Shown here one piece after another: positions 9,955 through 22,444 of a DNA stretch of 64,000 nucleotides. Positions within the stretch are counted from its first letter, which is position 1; each line of letters begins with the position of its first letter. Source of the stretch: Limnephilus marmoratus. Its lineage: Eukaryota > Arthropoda > Insecta > Trichoptera > Limnephilidae. The stretch covers positions 22,515,286-22,579,285 of the forward strand of contig OU862913.1 of assembly GCA_917880885.1 (NCBI GenBank), written 5' to 3'. Both the position numbers and the translations under genes were made by a program. A model generated the notes under the pieces. It saw nothing but the letters and a program-made list of their open reading frames with translations. It was not told where the DNA came from and ran no database searches.

Positions 9955-11254
9955 AAACACTCCTGTGAGAAACTTATCGAAATCTTACGAGGTCGTAAAT
10001 TTTACTTATCGAGTGTAAAGGCAGCATAATAATAAAAAAATAATTGAAAAAGACAAAAATATTGTTAAATCTCTAGTAATTTTTTAATAAAATATGGACT
10101 TTTGAATGATTAAAATATCTAATAATAATATTTTCCAGAATATCGATGAGCAAAACGCAATTATCAATTGGATCGCCAATTTTATCTTATCTCGGCCTAA
10201 CTTGATAACATTTTTAAAAATTCTATAATATTATAAGATAACAAAATTAACTTGTTGAATACTTCAATTTTAGTACATTGACATAGGCCACTTGCATCAC
10301 ATTTTTTAATTTTTTTTCCGGTTTAAGAAAATATCCTAAGACATTCTGTATCGATTTTTTTTTTTTAATCGTATTTTTGAAACCCTGGTGATTTTTTGAA
10401 AAGTTCAATCCGAAAAATCAGACCATTTTTTATAAACCGGAAAGACAGGACATAATTTTATAGGTGAGAAAAAACAATAATTACATAGCCGAAAATCATT
10501 TAAAAAAAAATAACGTTTTCCACACGAATGGCACAGGAGAATAACGAGGCATACCAAAAATATTATATCTCAAAAATATTTTTTTCCTTGATCCATCTTA
10601 TTGTTCATAAATCATTATAATGTACAACGTCTATATTAATAAATCCAATGTAATATACTTGTACTTGTAAATTATAATAATAATAAGAATATTATAAAAG
10701 TTGATTTTGATAAAATCAGCACCATAACCATTATACCTCTAAAACACGTACCGACATCTAAATTGTACGGGGTTCTCTTCACAACATCTGTCAAAAATTC
10801 AAACCAAATGATAAGTTCGCAGAGAACAAACAATAAATCTAGTGAACGAATTCAAAAATTCGCCTGAAATCAAAGTGATGCCATATAAAAAAATTAAATC
10901 AGTGTGGAATTTTACAAAATTAATAGGAACATTTTCGGAGACGGGACATTTTCATGTAGTGACGTCACGAGCCCAAATAATGGATTTATTTATTTAAAAA
11001 TAAAAAAAAACTACATTTCTACAAAATTTTACTAACATTTTCGTAATCTTAGTAAAAAGATCTATCCACACGATTTTTTCCAAGTCGTTATGAAATCCAT
11101 GCAAGTGGCCTGTTATGTAAGGTTTGCAAATCCCGCGGAATTGCAGGATATAGTTTGTAGTAATCCTGCGGGACTTGCGGGATATTAAATTGAAATATTG
11201 CCAATGCCAATGCCTGTATTCATATTTTTTTTAAATTATTTAGTATAAATTATC
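9955..11254. other. AT-rich DNA without recognised gene
   Basis: No coding signal, RNA gene or clear repeat border was found. Frames are short on both strands. Confidence 0.5.
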
Positions 11255-11372
11255 TTTTACACGACGAACTTTGTACCACCCCAGAATCGATAACTGTTGT
11301 GTTAACTTATTAGCTTAATTAAATTCTTTTTTATTTATTAAGTTAAAAATTACACAATGAAGCAATTATTAA
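11255..11372 (+). repeat. dispersed repeat R, 5' part (split by piggyBac)
   Basis: Matches 25798-25893 (CGAACTTTGTACC, then TTAAGTTAAAAATTACACAATG). The second half of the repeat lies at 13772-13985. The piggyBac element is inserted between the halves at TTAA. In the copy at 25790 the family starts with CTAGCTGACCCG, a motif also seen at 25588 and 28644. Its class is unknown. Confidence 0.65.
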
Positions 11373-13771
11373 CCCATTACCTCCATGACGATGTCTACAG
11401 GCATCAAAAAAATTGATGAAAAGTATGATTTTTTTTCACTATGAATAAAGCCAAATCCCACCAAGTTGTTATGCAGCATTTACAGATTGGTATGTTAGCT
11501 TTCAATAATTAACATAATTTGAAAAATTTTATGAATTATCCTATTTTTAATTATTTTTTTACTAAAGCCCTGAAACTAGACCCATTTTGAAAAAAAGAAA
11601 AAAAATTTATATCGGAAAAAAATAAAACATGTGTGAATCACATATTGTTATCAAAAGATTAAATGGTCGGAAACACCGTTTCAACATAGTATTATATGCA
11701 TAAGATGACAGCTAGATGTCACTGAAATCAGGTGATGCCTGCGCGCAACCTTTGGAGGTTAGCTGTGACGGTGTTTACATACGTTTTTGGTTAGCTTGCC
11801 TTCAAATAATACGGTTTTGAAGTGTTTTTATGAGTGATTTTTATTGAAATCAATAGTTTGTTTGCAGTTTTCATATATTTTTAATCATGTCGAAAATACC
11901 TACTTCTCCTATACCTACCTAATTCGTCGTTATAAAACGAAATCGTTGAATCACGATGAAATGATGGCAGAATTGGAGCGCTCTTTTAGCGTTAAGTGAA
12001 AGTGATGACAATAATGTTGTTAATAACGCGCTATTGTTGTGATTCCTCCAGAGAACGTTGATAAACAGATGAACGAAGAGCATATTGACGATAATTTGAT
12101 GACATATAACGAAGGTGCGGAGGTGGATAACTTTCGAGATACTGCCGGCACATTTGTAATCGAGCGCAACATCGAAATTGAGAAAATTGATGAGTCATGC
12201 CTTGACGAGCATGATGACTTGAACCAGATGAATTCGCTAATGATCTTCACTGAAGTCAGCCTTCGAAATCGTCCTGTATGAGTCGTAATACCTTGCGAAT
12301 ATCTATTTCAAATGCACCACCGGCCAAAAAATCAAAACTACAGTACAAAAAGAAGTCTCACTATAAACAAAAGTGGTCTAAGGCTACCTGTTCCAAGCAA
12401 TGCCATATTCCGGAGCATCTGATACATATAACCCCGAATTAGATCAGGGATTATCCGTCCTACTTCTACGATAGAATATATAGAGTTCCCCACACGCCAT
12501 GAGCTATTTATGGACAATTTCTTCACATCTCACCATTTGATGTGTATCCTGAAGGATAAGAGAATGCGCGCTACGGGCATATGTAGCTTCTTAACCTTGA
12601 AGCTTCAGGCAAGTTGAAGACAGGAAAGCAATTGCCTAAAGGTATCATTTTCTTTTATATATTCCCTTGAGCTTAGCGTTCATTTACCTAGCTAAAGTGT
12701 AACTCTCATCGCTCTTATAATTATAGGTAAATTTGATGCGGTGGTAGACGTAGAAAACCAAATCCTCGTATGCCGTTAGTAGGACAGCCGTGTAGTAACA
12801 GTGGCCATGAACTATGATCGAATGGAGCCAATACGTCAAGTGCAGCGTTGGCAGATGTCGAATAAAGACAAAAAAGGCAACAATTTGGAGAAAGCATGCA
12901 AAAAAATCGATTGCCCGGCGCCAATACACAATTATAATTTGGGAATGGGTGGACCTCCATGATAATAGTATACAAAATTATCGGGTCAACGTTGGGTCAA
13001 AGAAGTGGTACTGGCCTTTATTTGTATCTTACCTCAGCAGCGCTCTTGTCTCTTGTAAATGGATGGAAGTTGCAATGCTTCTTGAGGAAGTACGAGCATG
13101 ATATGGGAAACCAGAAGACGACTAGGCAACAGAGAGACCTTTCCCAGAAGGCATTCCATGTGGAGTTTACCCGTACTCTTTTATTGTCTTTTCAAAATCA
13201 GGTCAATGATGAACCTCCTGTGAAGGAAGGCCATGACGCAGAAGATGGGAATTGTGTGCGTCGAATGCAAGAATTTCATTTGCAATATCGTGGCAAATCT
13301 CATATTCTTTATGCTCTGTGTAAAAACAGGCTATCGGTGCCGGGCCTGCAACCGAGCCCTTCATTTTGACAACTTCGAACAGTATCACTTAAAGAATAAT
13401 TTGCTTAGATTTGGTTAGTTTCCTCATTCTTGAATGTTTTTTTTTTTAATATTAATTTTTTAATTATTTTGCGTATTTTCCTTTAATATTTTTTTTCATT
13501 GAATTATAAACAAAGACAATCATTTATTTTATATTATCAATATAAATCACACAGTAGACTGCACTTAACCCATAGTTGACATAAATTTTGCTTAGAGGGG
13601 TTACCTCCAAGAGTTGCGTTTAGGCATCAATTTTCTAAACGCTCTGGTGAGAGGGTGGGCGGGCGGAAAATTCTAAAACTGATTTTGGACTCTTCTTTAA
13701 GTCTATACTATCGGGTTATAATGATGATTCAAGTTTATAAAAATAAAAAAAAATTCATGGAGGTAATGGGT
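11373..13771 (+). mobile_element. piggyBac-family element, 2.4 kb, decayed
   Basis: Both flanks carry the TTAA target (11369-11372 and 13772-13775). The termini are perfect inverted repeats CCCATTACCTCCATGA, and the length of 2399 bp is normal for the family. Inside lies a broken transposase whose C-terminal part is easily recognised. The element sits inside dispersed repeat R, and a piggyBac-free copy of the same site is found near 25890. Confidence 0.92.
11890..13418 (+). pseudogene. broken piggyBac transposase
   Basis: Pieces in different frames can be followed. An acidic N-terminal part lies at 12039-12281. A middle part with RHELFMDNFFTSHHL is near 12490-12540. At about 12940-13080 comes GVDLHDNSIQNYRV-like then KKWYWPLFVSYL sequence, the RNase-H-like C-terminal segment. 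A Cys-rich finger with a C-x2-C spacing and a final FxxYHL lies at 13250-13400. Several frameshifts and stops separate the pieces, so no active enzyme can be made. The family catalyses precise cut-and-paste at TTAA. Confidence 0.85.
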
Positions 13772-13985
13772 TAATGCGCATCTGTGCGTGTTTTGTTTTT
13801 GTCAGTATCAGAGATGGAGTTGTGTACGGATTTATATTTTTTATGATTTTCTTACTTTCTCACTTACTTACGGGAATGGCGTTTCATTTTCTTTATACGT
13901 GTGAGGGAGATTTATTATAATTATTGTATTTTTCCTTTGGAGGAGTGCCGACTCATTCACCGTTTGTCTCATTTTCTACTATTGA
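13772..13985 (+). repeat. dispersed repeat R, 3' part
   Basis: Matches 25893-26003 and 26438-26535, including GTGTTTTGTTTTTGTCAGTATC and TTTGTCTCATTTT. The copy at 25790 has a SINE-like insertion after CACTTACTTAC, which is absent here. Confidence 0.65.
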
Positions 13986-14214
13986 CATTTAGTGTGTAAG
14001 AAAGAGAAAAATGAAATAAAAAAAACAATAATTGAAGTATGCGAATTTTTTTTCGTATTACTGCTTTATAGCAAACAAAAATTATGATAATTAACAAACA
14101 TATTACCTACTTCTTGGAACAAAAATTTGTCAATAATCAACACTTACAATATAATAGAAGGCCTTCGTTAATTGAGTATTTTAACATTCTTAAGAGGGCA
14201 TTACCAGAGAAAGC
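13986..14214 (+). repeat. inverted counterpart of the window's first 215 bases
   Basis: Inverted match to 60-215, including CTTCTTGGAACAAAAATTTG. It belongs to the same hAT-like family as the segment at 1-371. Confidence 0.5.
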
Positions 14215-14910
14215 CGGAAATACGTCATTTTCAAAAAAGTTTTTAGACGTATTGACTCTTTTCCACAAAAAATTATAAATGGATTTCGAAAGATTGTTCT
14301 TTTATCTAGCATAGTTATGTAATAAATTTTTAGATTTTTTTTTAATTTTTAGTATAATAAGGTTATTCCATAGGTCGTTGGCAGATTTGTTAAATTTTCA
14401 AAAAAGTTTTTGTATTATACCACACCCATATCAAATAATGTAATCATGCAGTAAAATAAATCAATACATTATCTAGCAAAGTTATGTATTAGAATTTTAA
14501 TTTTAGTTTCAATAAAATCATTAAAAAATATGTACGTACATGTGTTTCTTGACGAAAATTGGTCCATTTGTGTATTTATTTGCGCACTTACAAACTAATA
14601 TATTTCAGATTTTTTTAACATTCTTATTAAATTTAGACATTATTGAAAAATGATAAATACTTATAATCAAAAAATAACTACAAAAAGTACACTATTTTAA
14701 TAGTTTTATCATCACGCCTTTCAGCATTTTTGGATGAAGGTATAAATTAAAGCTAATTTGGATTGAAATAAATTCGATATTGAGTTATAATTTAAAAAAG
14801 CTGGTACGGAGAATAATCAATCTTTCTCATTGTAACCGCCCTGCACGATCGGAAGAACAACTTCCGACGAAATGTGGATTTTCGTCCGCTGGCTGGTTAA
14901 ACGCTCTTAA
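14215..14910 (+). mobile_element. TTAA-type inverted-repeat element, right fragment
   Basis: Similar along its length to 54607-55292 of the complete element at 53501-55288. Shared blocks include AGCTGGTACGGAGAATAAT and GCTGGCTGGTTAA, ending at TTAA (14907-14910). The left half is missing. No coding capacity. Confidence 0.65.
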
Positions 14911-15345
14911 GACTAAATTTAACATTTATTGAGATCTTTTAATTGCAGTTAGTAATGTATAATTACCTAATAAATAACTGGTCATTAGTAATCAGTCACA
15001 ACAAAGAAATAAAAGAAACGGAAACACCGTTCTTATGGTAAATTAATCAGTCTCAATAAAGGTTACTATAATTAGTTTGTACAACAATTAAGCACTTTAA
15101 AAATCAGTTCTGAAATAAAAATAAATAAATATTATTATTAGATTAATAATTAACTTTAGTATTCGTAATTAAAAAGTCTAATATTGTACGCTAAAAAAGC
15201 AGTTTTACTACATTTTCACGGTTTCTGTGCGGGCGAAGGTTCAGCAGATTTTCTGCCGAAACCGAACCTTCGGTCGGTCACTTAATATCGTCATTTAAAA
15301 CAAAATAAATAAAATAGCACATATCCGTATTGGATATTTAATAGT
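14911..15345. other. AT-rich DNA with an hAT-like terminus
   Basis: Mostly featureless. Bases 15218-15285 carry a GAAACCGAACCTTCGGTCGGTCAC stretch like that ending at 371, so it probably marks the end of an hAT-like element. No gene. Confidence 0.4.
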
Positions 15346-15840
15346 TGGTTGTCCAATAAATGGTTCCCGGAGCGGTGGTACCCTTGCCTAACTGCTTTAG
15401 TGAATGACTACCCCCCTGCCTAGTTGCCTTAGTGAAAACCTTTCAGAATGGGAACTATGCTTGCAACAGCTTTAGCCGTGTTTGGTGACATGGTCTGAAT
15501 TGCCAGGTACTTCCCCAGCTCCATCCTTCTGCCTCACAACAACAATTGCAGTCTTCAATGGAAATAATCTTACTGTTTGGACTATAACACTTTTTCTACT
15601 TAAATACCGCGCGAGAGTCCCAACTGTATGGAGCTAGTGAGACTGTGGCATCCCCGTAGCGTTCGAGGTATGTTGAGAGATTGAAGGTATTGGGGAGGGA
15701 AAGGAAATGGGGAAGACGAAGGTTGGGTAATAACCTAGCTAATTATACCTGGTCACCAAACACAGCTAAAGCCATTTCAAGCAACATCTCAATTATGAAT
15801 GGTAGTCTTTCACTGGGGCAATGATGAGAGCGTCTCTACT
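15346..15840. repeat. SINE-like fragment followed by an inverted-repeat pair
   Basis: Bases 15346-15400 are an antisense 5' fragment of family S (CCAATAAATGGTTCCCGG). A motif TTTAGC(C/T)GTGTTTGGTGAC at about 15470 returns inverted at about 15755-15775, giving arms of roughly 100 bp. A third copy lies at about 56110-56215. It is probably a small transposon; family unknown. Confidence 0.45.
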
Positions 15841-16048
15841 CTGGAACTTGCGCACTTGTATTAGGTATACATTATTTGTAATGAAATAAAATGGGATTTG
15901 AACACACGACCTCGGGATTCGTAGTTGACAGCCTTACCCCTCGAATATGAAGAAGGTCAATACTTGGACATGTACCTGCGCGGAATAATAATATTCTATA
16001 CAATGACACTGTTGGACAATTTATAAAATAGCTTGTTCTTTGTTGCAG

Positions 16049-19000
16049 ATTTCTCACAGGACTACACCTCCCATCTCAACATGCAGGTCGACCAAGGCTT
16101 GATTTACAGTTCTACTGATTTGAAGAAAGTCCTCAAAGATTTCGTTCCTATTGAAGATAACAAAAGTAAATTGACCTTGGAGGCATACCCCTCTCTGAAA
16201 GTCTTAGCGGCCTTCGCCAAACTGGCGTACAATGATTGTCTGGAGGAATTGGTCGTTCCTGAAGGATGGAAGCTGCTCACCACGGCACAGAACGATTCTA
16301 ACGGGTACTTCGGGTGTGCCTTTTGGAGCCCTACAGAGCAGCAAATCGTCGTAGCCCACCGAGGGACGGAACTAAAGAATTTAGGAGCAGTCTGGATTGA
16401 CGGAAAAGGCGTTGTCTGTAACAAATACACCGCACACATGAGCTCCGCTGTGTCGTTTACAGATGACGTCAAGAAGGTTATTCAAGAAACTAATGAACAA
16501 TACGGGAGTCGATTGGTTCTATCCATAACAGGTCACTCCTTGGGTGCCTGGTTGGCCAGCGTCACTACCATGACCGTCAAATACCTTAAACAGCATGGAA
16601 GTGGATTCATCATCTGCCCCGGTGAAGGTATCCATGCGCATACTGTGGCCTTGGACAGCCCTGGTGCTAAGGATATGCTGGATAAGATACGCAACGACTA
16701 TGATTCACGTTACGACCGTTCCTTGAGTATCAAATACTTGGACATCACAACCTTCTTCGCTGCAGTTAATCCGGTGAACAGCACAAGAAAACACGTGGGA
16801 GGTTTATATCAATTGCACATCTCCCGTGACTCCAAGAAATCCAATTTGAAGTACAATTTAGACACCCACAGCTTAGAGATCTTTATTAATGCTTTTGAGA
16901 AAGAGACTAAAATGTATGCAGTACAGGATTGGCCTCAAGGGGTTGCTGAGTGCAAACATCAATGCATCCTAGAAAGTCAGTGTAATTCTCACATCTTACA
17001 ACCAGATGCAGAAAAAGTAGTTGAACCAGTTGGGCTAGAGATATTCTTAGATAAAGAGAGTACAGAATCCGTTAGAATTGCTGGCAGTACCACAGATCGA
17101 CGAAAAAGTGAACTTGACTTGAAAAAACAGGGAGAAACCCCAACATTACACTACGAATCCAAATTATCGAAGGGAAACACCTGTCATCTGGGGGTCTTCT
17201 CCGCAGAAGAGCAAAATTTTTTACAAAATTGGAGCTTTTTTCAAAGTAATGCTATATTTAAATTGGCCGAAATCGATAAGTTAGTATTTCGGCAAAATCT
17301 TACAAAAATAGACCTCCCTGAATTTCAGATGAATACTAGAAGAATCACTTGTGAAACAAAGGAACAGTTGGTAACATTGATCAGACTAACCAAACAACTG
17401 ATGCGCTGGTTACCTGAAGAGATTATGGAAGCTCTGGCTAAACAGAAGGAGAGTATAAAGTCAGCCCCCTTATACAGGGCTGGCCAGGCATACCTCAGCC
17501 ACTTACCCAAAATCATGGACTGCGAAGATACCCTGGAGATAGAGTCATTTTTAAAATCAAATCAACGTGTTCTACAATTTCAAACACGCTATGGATATTT
17601 CGAAACTGCCAGAGTGTGTAATATATTGTCTAGGATACGAAACATTGATTTGGAAAGAATGTATTTGAATAAAAACTGTAAAACCGTTTTAGGTTGGAAC
17701 CAAATGGCTGATACGGCGAAGGATGTAGATTTCGAAGGATTAAACCGGACCAATGTTACCAATAATAATCTGCTCATTATTAATTTTGGATCAACATCAA
17801 ATAATTTAAATTCAAATGATCGTGATTTATTGAAAATAATATTGAATAATTTATTACTGTTCAACCACAAGAAGCTTGTAATTATTCAATCATATCCAGT
17901 TGATGCAAATATTTTTTCGGAATGCAATCTTCCCTTTGAAATAAAGGTTTTGAAAAAATTTGAATTAAATGACCTAACTCTTTCATCTAGAACTGAGATA
18001 TTTGCAAGAGACGCAATTATAATAGGCGAAGAAACGCTAAGCCTTGCTGTTTTACTGGGCGATGACTGTTATTCAAATGATGAAACGATTCGAAACAGAA
18101 TTAATCGAATAATTTCTCCAATTTTGAGAGAGCTCACGACGGACCACCAGTTTCGGGCCAAAATACAAAATACTCTTCTTAAAATTTGTGAATCAGATGC
18201 TTTCTATTCAAAAGTAAATACACAAGTGAGCAAAGCGAAGCTCATGTCACTGCTGGAGAGGAGTGGGGCCGATGGATCACTGCTGGTTATCATTAGCGAT
18301 CCAGAGCGGCTCAGCCGGGACTACTGGGGGGAGGTGGCGGAGGCTGTGCGGGAGAGGATTTTAACCAGTAGGATAGAAGGACGGGAACTCTTTTTGAAAA
18401 AGTGTTGCGAGGAACCAGATAAACTAATCTACTGGCTGAAATTATCGGCGCAATGCCTAACACTGAGCGAGGTTTATAATAGCGGCGTTTATCTTCCTAG
18501 AATGTTCCACTGTTGCATAATTATTAAATCCATAGACGAACTCGTCCGTTACACGGGATCTCATGATTTATTTATATTCGAAAATGCAGATGATAAGAAT
18601 TCGTTTATTACTCCATTTAATTTATCCATGGAAGGTAAGGATTTGTTTGTCTCAAGCGAACACTTCATTACGCATATTGCTTCTCAGGAATCAAGTATGG
18701 AAAACAAGATGAAAGATGAAACGTTAAACAAACATTACTTTCGAAATCTAGAAATTGAGGGAATCCCGCGTTTGGTCTGGCAATACTCCCACGGCTCTCT
18801 GGATGGCCTGCGCCCCTTCATTACCAGGGACTACAGCAACGCCATTGCGGAAGGTGACTTTTGCAACATGAAAAAGAGGGTGACCATCATTGCTGATGAT
18901 CCTGGAGTGGGAAAGACCACCAGCCTGACGCGTATGTCTGCGCTTATCCGAAACTCTTGGGTGTTGAGAATTGACAGCAAGCATTTGGCTATTGCAGAAC

Positions 19001-21159
19001 TGCCTCAAATATTAGACCTGCAATCGGTTGTCAAATGTTTGATACACTCGTCAGGTTTATCTACCGATGATGAATTGGCGCATAATCTACTTAAACATTG
19101 CATGAAATCGACGAGCTCGATACAGGTTTATATTTTAGTCGACGCATTCGATGAGATAACTCAGGAAAAAAACAAGAAAAAAGTTATTGATCTCCTGATG
19201 TATTTAAAAAATTCCACTACTTGTAATACGATCGTCACAACACGGGTGTATGCTAAAAAAGAGCTCGAAAATTATTTGTTTGAATTTTCCACAGAAATTA
19301 AAAGCATGACAGAAGAAGAACAAGATGATTTTTTGGTGAATTCCTGGCTTCCGCATCTAGCCTTGGAGCTTCCAGAACACGGAGAGCCGGAGAAGCGGAG
19401 GCTGTGCAAGTTTTCCCGAGAGCTGCGAAAGGAGATGGTGGGAGTGCTGGGGGTAGACGTTGCGCGCTTTATGGGCATTCCACTTCAGATCCGTATGTTG
19501 TCCGAGGTGTTCCTTCGGCAGGCCATTAAGTTTGTCCAGTCCCATGAAGAAGTGAACGAACACTTAAAAGTAAAAAATTTGTTTGACTTGTACACACGGT
19601 TCATCAATGTTAAGAATGCAATACATACGGAGCAGAAAACTACGATTAATATGCTACCAACTACCAATCGGGATACGGTGTGCAAAGGCACCAAGGACAA
19701 TCATTATTTCCTGGCGTTCCAAACCATCGATGCACCTTTTACCGAAAAATATTTCAAAAAGAAAATACTATCCAACGAAGTTTTGGTGGATCTTAGCAGA
19801 GCAGGTCTTATAAAAGTTAATATTGATGGAACTTTTAATTTCATACATCTCACATTCGCGGAATACTTTTGCGCTGACTTCTGCTTACAATGGCTCAGAC
19901 GCGAAGAGCAAATCGAAGAAAATAATAATCTTATTAATATATTTCGTGAATTTTTACTCTGGCCATGCTATAAAATAATAAGGAAATTCATGGAGGATCA
20001 GCTTGATATATCACTAATACGCAGTTTACAAAAAGTACCAATAATGTACCGACGTTCGTTTGATTTTACCTATCAAGTGGTTTTTCATCAGCACGACAAA
20101 ACTCCATTACATATAGCAGCCGAAGAACGGAATAGGAACACCCTTGCATTTCTTTTAAGTAGCCCGGACAACAGGAAAACTAAGAGAGACTACATCAACT
20201 TCATATCGGCCAAAGACAGTGCTGGAAAGACCGCTCTGAACATCGCATTGGAGAATGGCTGTCTCGAAATTGTAATCGAAATAACAAAAATCGCAGAAAG
20301 CTGCTCGCACGAGGCGTCGCTAGAAATTATGCTCTCTGCTTTCTTAGGCCAGAGAGGTGACAGAGATGATGAATTGTTTAGAGAATATTATTTAAAAACA
20401 CACCTTTCATCTAATATACACAAAGTTTTAAGAAGAACTGATGAGTTAAGAAAACAAATCACACCATTAGTTGCAGCAGTTAGAGACGATGACTTTTGGA
20501 AAGTTATAGTGTTATTTCATGCTACGGAATCCGAAATTGAAAGGCAATACCTGTACATTGCGATTGACAAGCAGGGTGACTCACTTTACCTTCTCTCAAA
20601 AAGTGAGCAAAAATGGCAAAATTGGATATGGTATATTATAATATCAATGTCCGGAGTCCTTGCTTTTCAAAGTTGTATGAATACGTATAAACCTCGACTG
20701 ATTCCTTGGCCCCCTGTTATGGCGGGAGTGCGCAGCGACAACACAAATTATGCAAATCATAAGATATATCCAGATAAATTCAGCCAGTTTGTCGAAACGT
20801 TCTATGGACCTATATTTTATATCTTTTACGATTTCGCTAAGGCTAATCGTATGTGTACATTAATTATGTTTCATTTATTAGGTTGGTTAGTTAATTCATT
20901 TACTCCCGCTTTTGTTTTAGTTTATATGAGTTGTATATATATAATAGTCGTGTCTATAGATGTGTGGATAAACTCTTATAGTCCTGATCCGACTGTTTTA
21001 TCAGATGTAACTCCTGCATGGGATTGGAGGGATAGTTTAGATAGCATTTATTTGTTACTTTTTTTTATACTTTTTTTAATGTGGTACACTTTTCTTTTAC
21101 ATTTCTTTTGGTCGAGTATTTTTGGAATTTTCCAAATGATGAAAGAAATTATAATATAG
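16049..21159 (+). CDS. lipase-NACHT-ankyrin membrane protein, main exon (gene 1)
   Basis: The exon follows acceptor TTGTTCTTTGTTGCAG (ends 16048) and stays open for about 1700 codons to TAG at 21157. The first in-frame ATG is at 16081, but homology to gene 2 shows a phase-1 exon continuing an upstream exon not found here. Domains in order: class-3-lipase-like alpha/beta hydrolase with nucleophile elbow GHSLG (16531-16545); a long helical linker; NACHT NTPase with Walker A DPGVGKTT (18898-18921), Walker B YILVDAFDEI (19129-19158) and FIHLTFAEYF (19840-19869); two ankyrin-like repeats (KTPLHIAAE near 20098, GKTALNIALE near 20224); and about four hydrophobic segments (20620-21130). This is the layout of an NLR/STAND sensor with a putative lipase effector, likely membrane bound. 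Immune role is inference. The usual lipase acid is not obvious: the region reads NPVNSTRKHVG. Confidence 0.85.
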
Positions 21160-21665
21160 TAATAACATTTTTCAGTAATTTCAAATTCACTTTGTGGCGC
21201 CATTTTAATTAAATCAAAATAACAGAACTTTGTTTGCTCCACTATATCAAAAAATATTATCAGCATGTTTTAAAACCAATGCTTTCTTCCTCAGGATACA
21301 AAGATTTGTATTGAATATTCAGATATTTAAGAATAGACAAATAAGCATAAAAAAAAATGGTACCTGAAGACACTAATTACTAATATTATAGTAAGCAGTT
21401 GGAGAAGTTATAATTTGGAAACTTAGTAGAGGTTTTAACAATGACGTTACAATATTTAAAGAAGCGCTGTGGATATTCTTTAAACAGAAGTTTTGATGAT
21501 ATAATTGGTTTAAATAGAATAATTTTGAATATTAATTTAAGTGCTATGTTAAGCGGTTGTAGGTATGTGTTTTAATTCTAAATTTGCTCTCTTATATTTA
21601 TATTTTACACTTGTAAATTATGTATTAAGAATCCACATCATGTAATAAATGTATATTATATTTTT
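21160..21665 (+). other. probable 3' UTR of gene 1
   Basis: AT-rich sequence after the stop at 21159. The poly(A) signal AATAAA at 21644-21649 is the best candidate for the transcript end. No other gene seen. Confidence 0.45.
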
Positions 21666-21699
21666 TGCAATCTGCAATTTAAATAAGGTTTTTCATTCT

Positions 21700-21900
21700 C
21701 TTTTTTTTTATACTAGTGGGTACCCGGTATGCGTTGCAATGCCATTCAAAGAAAAATTGGTTTCTCCCTGCGTGTCCTTTCTCATGCGTCCCCTTCCCCT
21801 CCCGCGTTTCCCTTCCACCTTCCCCGCCATCCCCCTACCTTGTTATCTCGTTACCCTCCCCCTCCTGTCTTTCTTCCCTGTCCTTATATGAAATACACGT
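21700..21900 (-). repeat. C-rich dispersed repeat copy
   Basis: Inverted relative of 25400-25570. It shares the ACTAGTGGGTACCCGG(C/T)-type end, the GGTTTCTCCCTGCGTGTCC block and a long CCCCTTCCCCTCCC tract. It belongs with the repeats near 3440 and 29600. Overlapping frames are low complexity. Confidence 0.5.
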
Positions 21901-22444
21901 ATTTTCAAACCACTCGCACCACCTGTAGTAAATTTTTTAAACAAATTTCGTAACGCCATTGTATGTATATCTATATAAAACTTTCCTGGCGTGCGTGCAA
22001 CAAATCACCAAAGTTTCTTCACAATCTGATAAACGGTATAACAGCGCATAAAATATGAAAAAAACTAATATAAATTTGTATATATTTTAAATGAAATACA
22101 CAATTTTCAAATCACTCTCGCACCAATGTAGTAAATTTTTTATACAAATTTCATAACGCTAGAGCTTACAATTATATATAAAAACGTTGTTTCAAAATTT
22201 GGTGATTTGTTGTACCAACAAAAAAACAAATATTAATTTTTATATATAAAATAATAAAAATATACATATAAATGTTCCTTTATACCTACCATAACGTGTT
22301 ATACCCATTTTTGCTTTTTTGTTAGATATCTAAACTTCTAAAACTGTTTTTTGGTACTTGTATACACTAAATCGTATAAACTGTGAAAATGGTCGTTGGT
22401 AATGAATAAAATAAAATAAAAATAATAAATTTTAAAAATAATCA
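21901..22444. other. AT-rich DNA, two related ~170-bp segments
   Basis: Bases 21890-22020 and 22085-22215 resemble each other (GAAATACAC, then TTTTCAAACCACTCGCACC and AACTTTCCTGGCGTG-like versus AAAAACGTTG). This suggests a local duplication. No gene. Confidence 0.4.

Noticed and set aside
16033..16048. Start of gene 1 at a TTG at 16033
   Set aside because: These bases are the intron's pyrimidine tract and AG acceptor; the exon begins at 16049, as gene 2 confirms.
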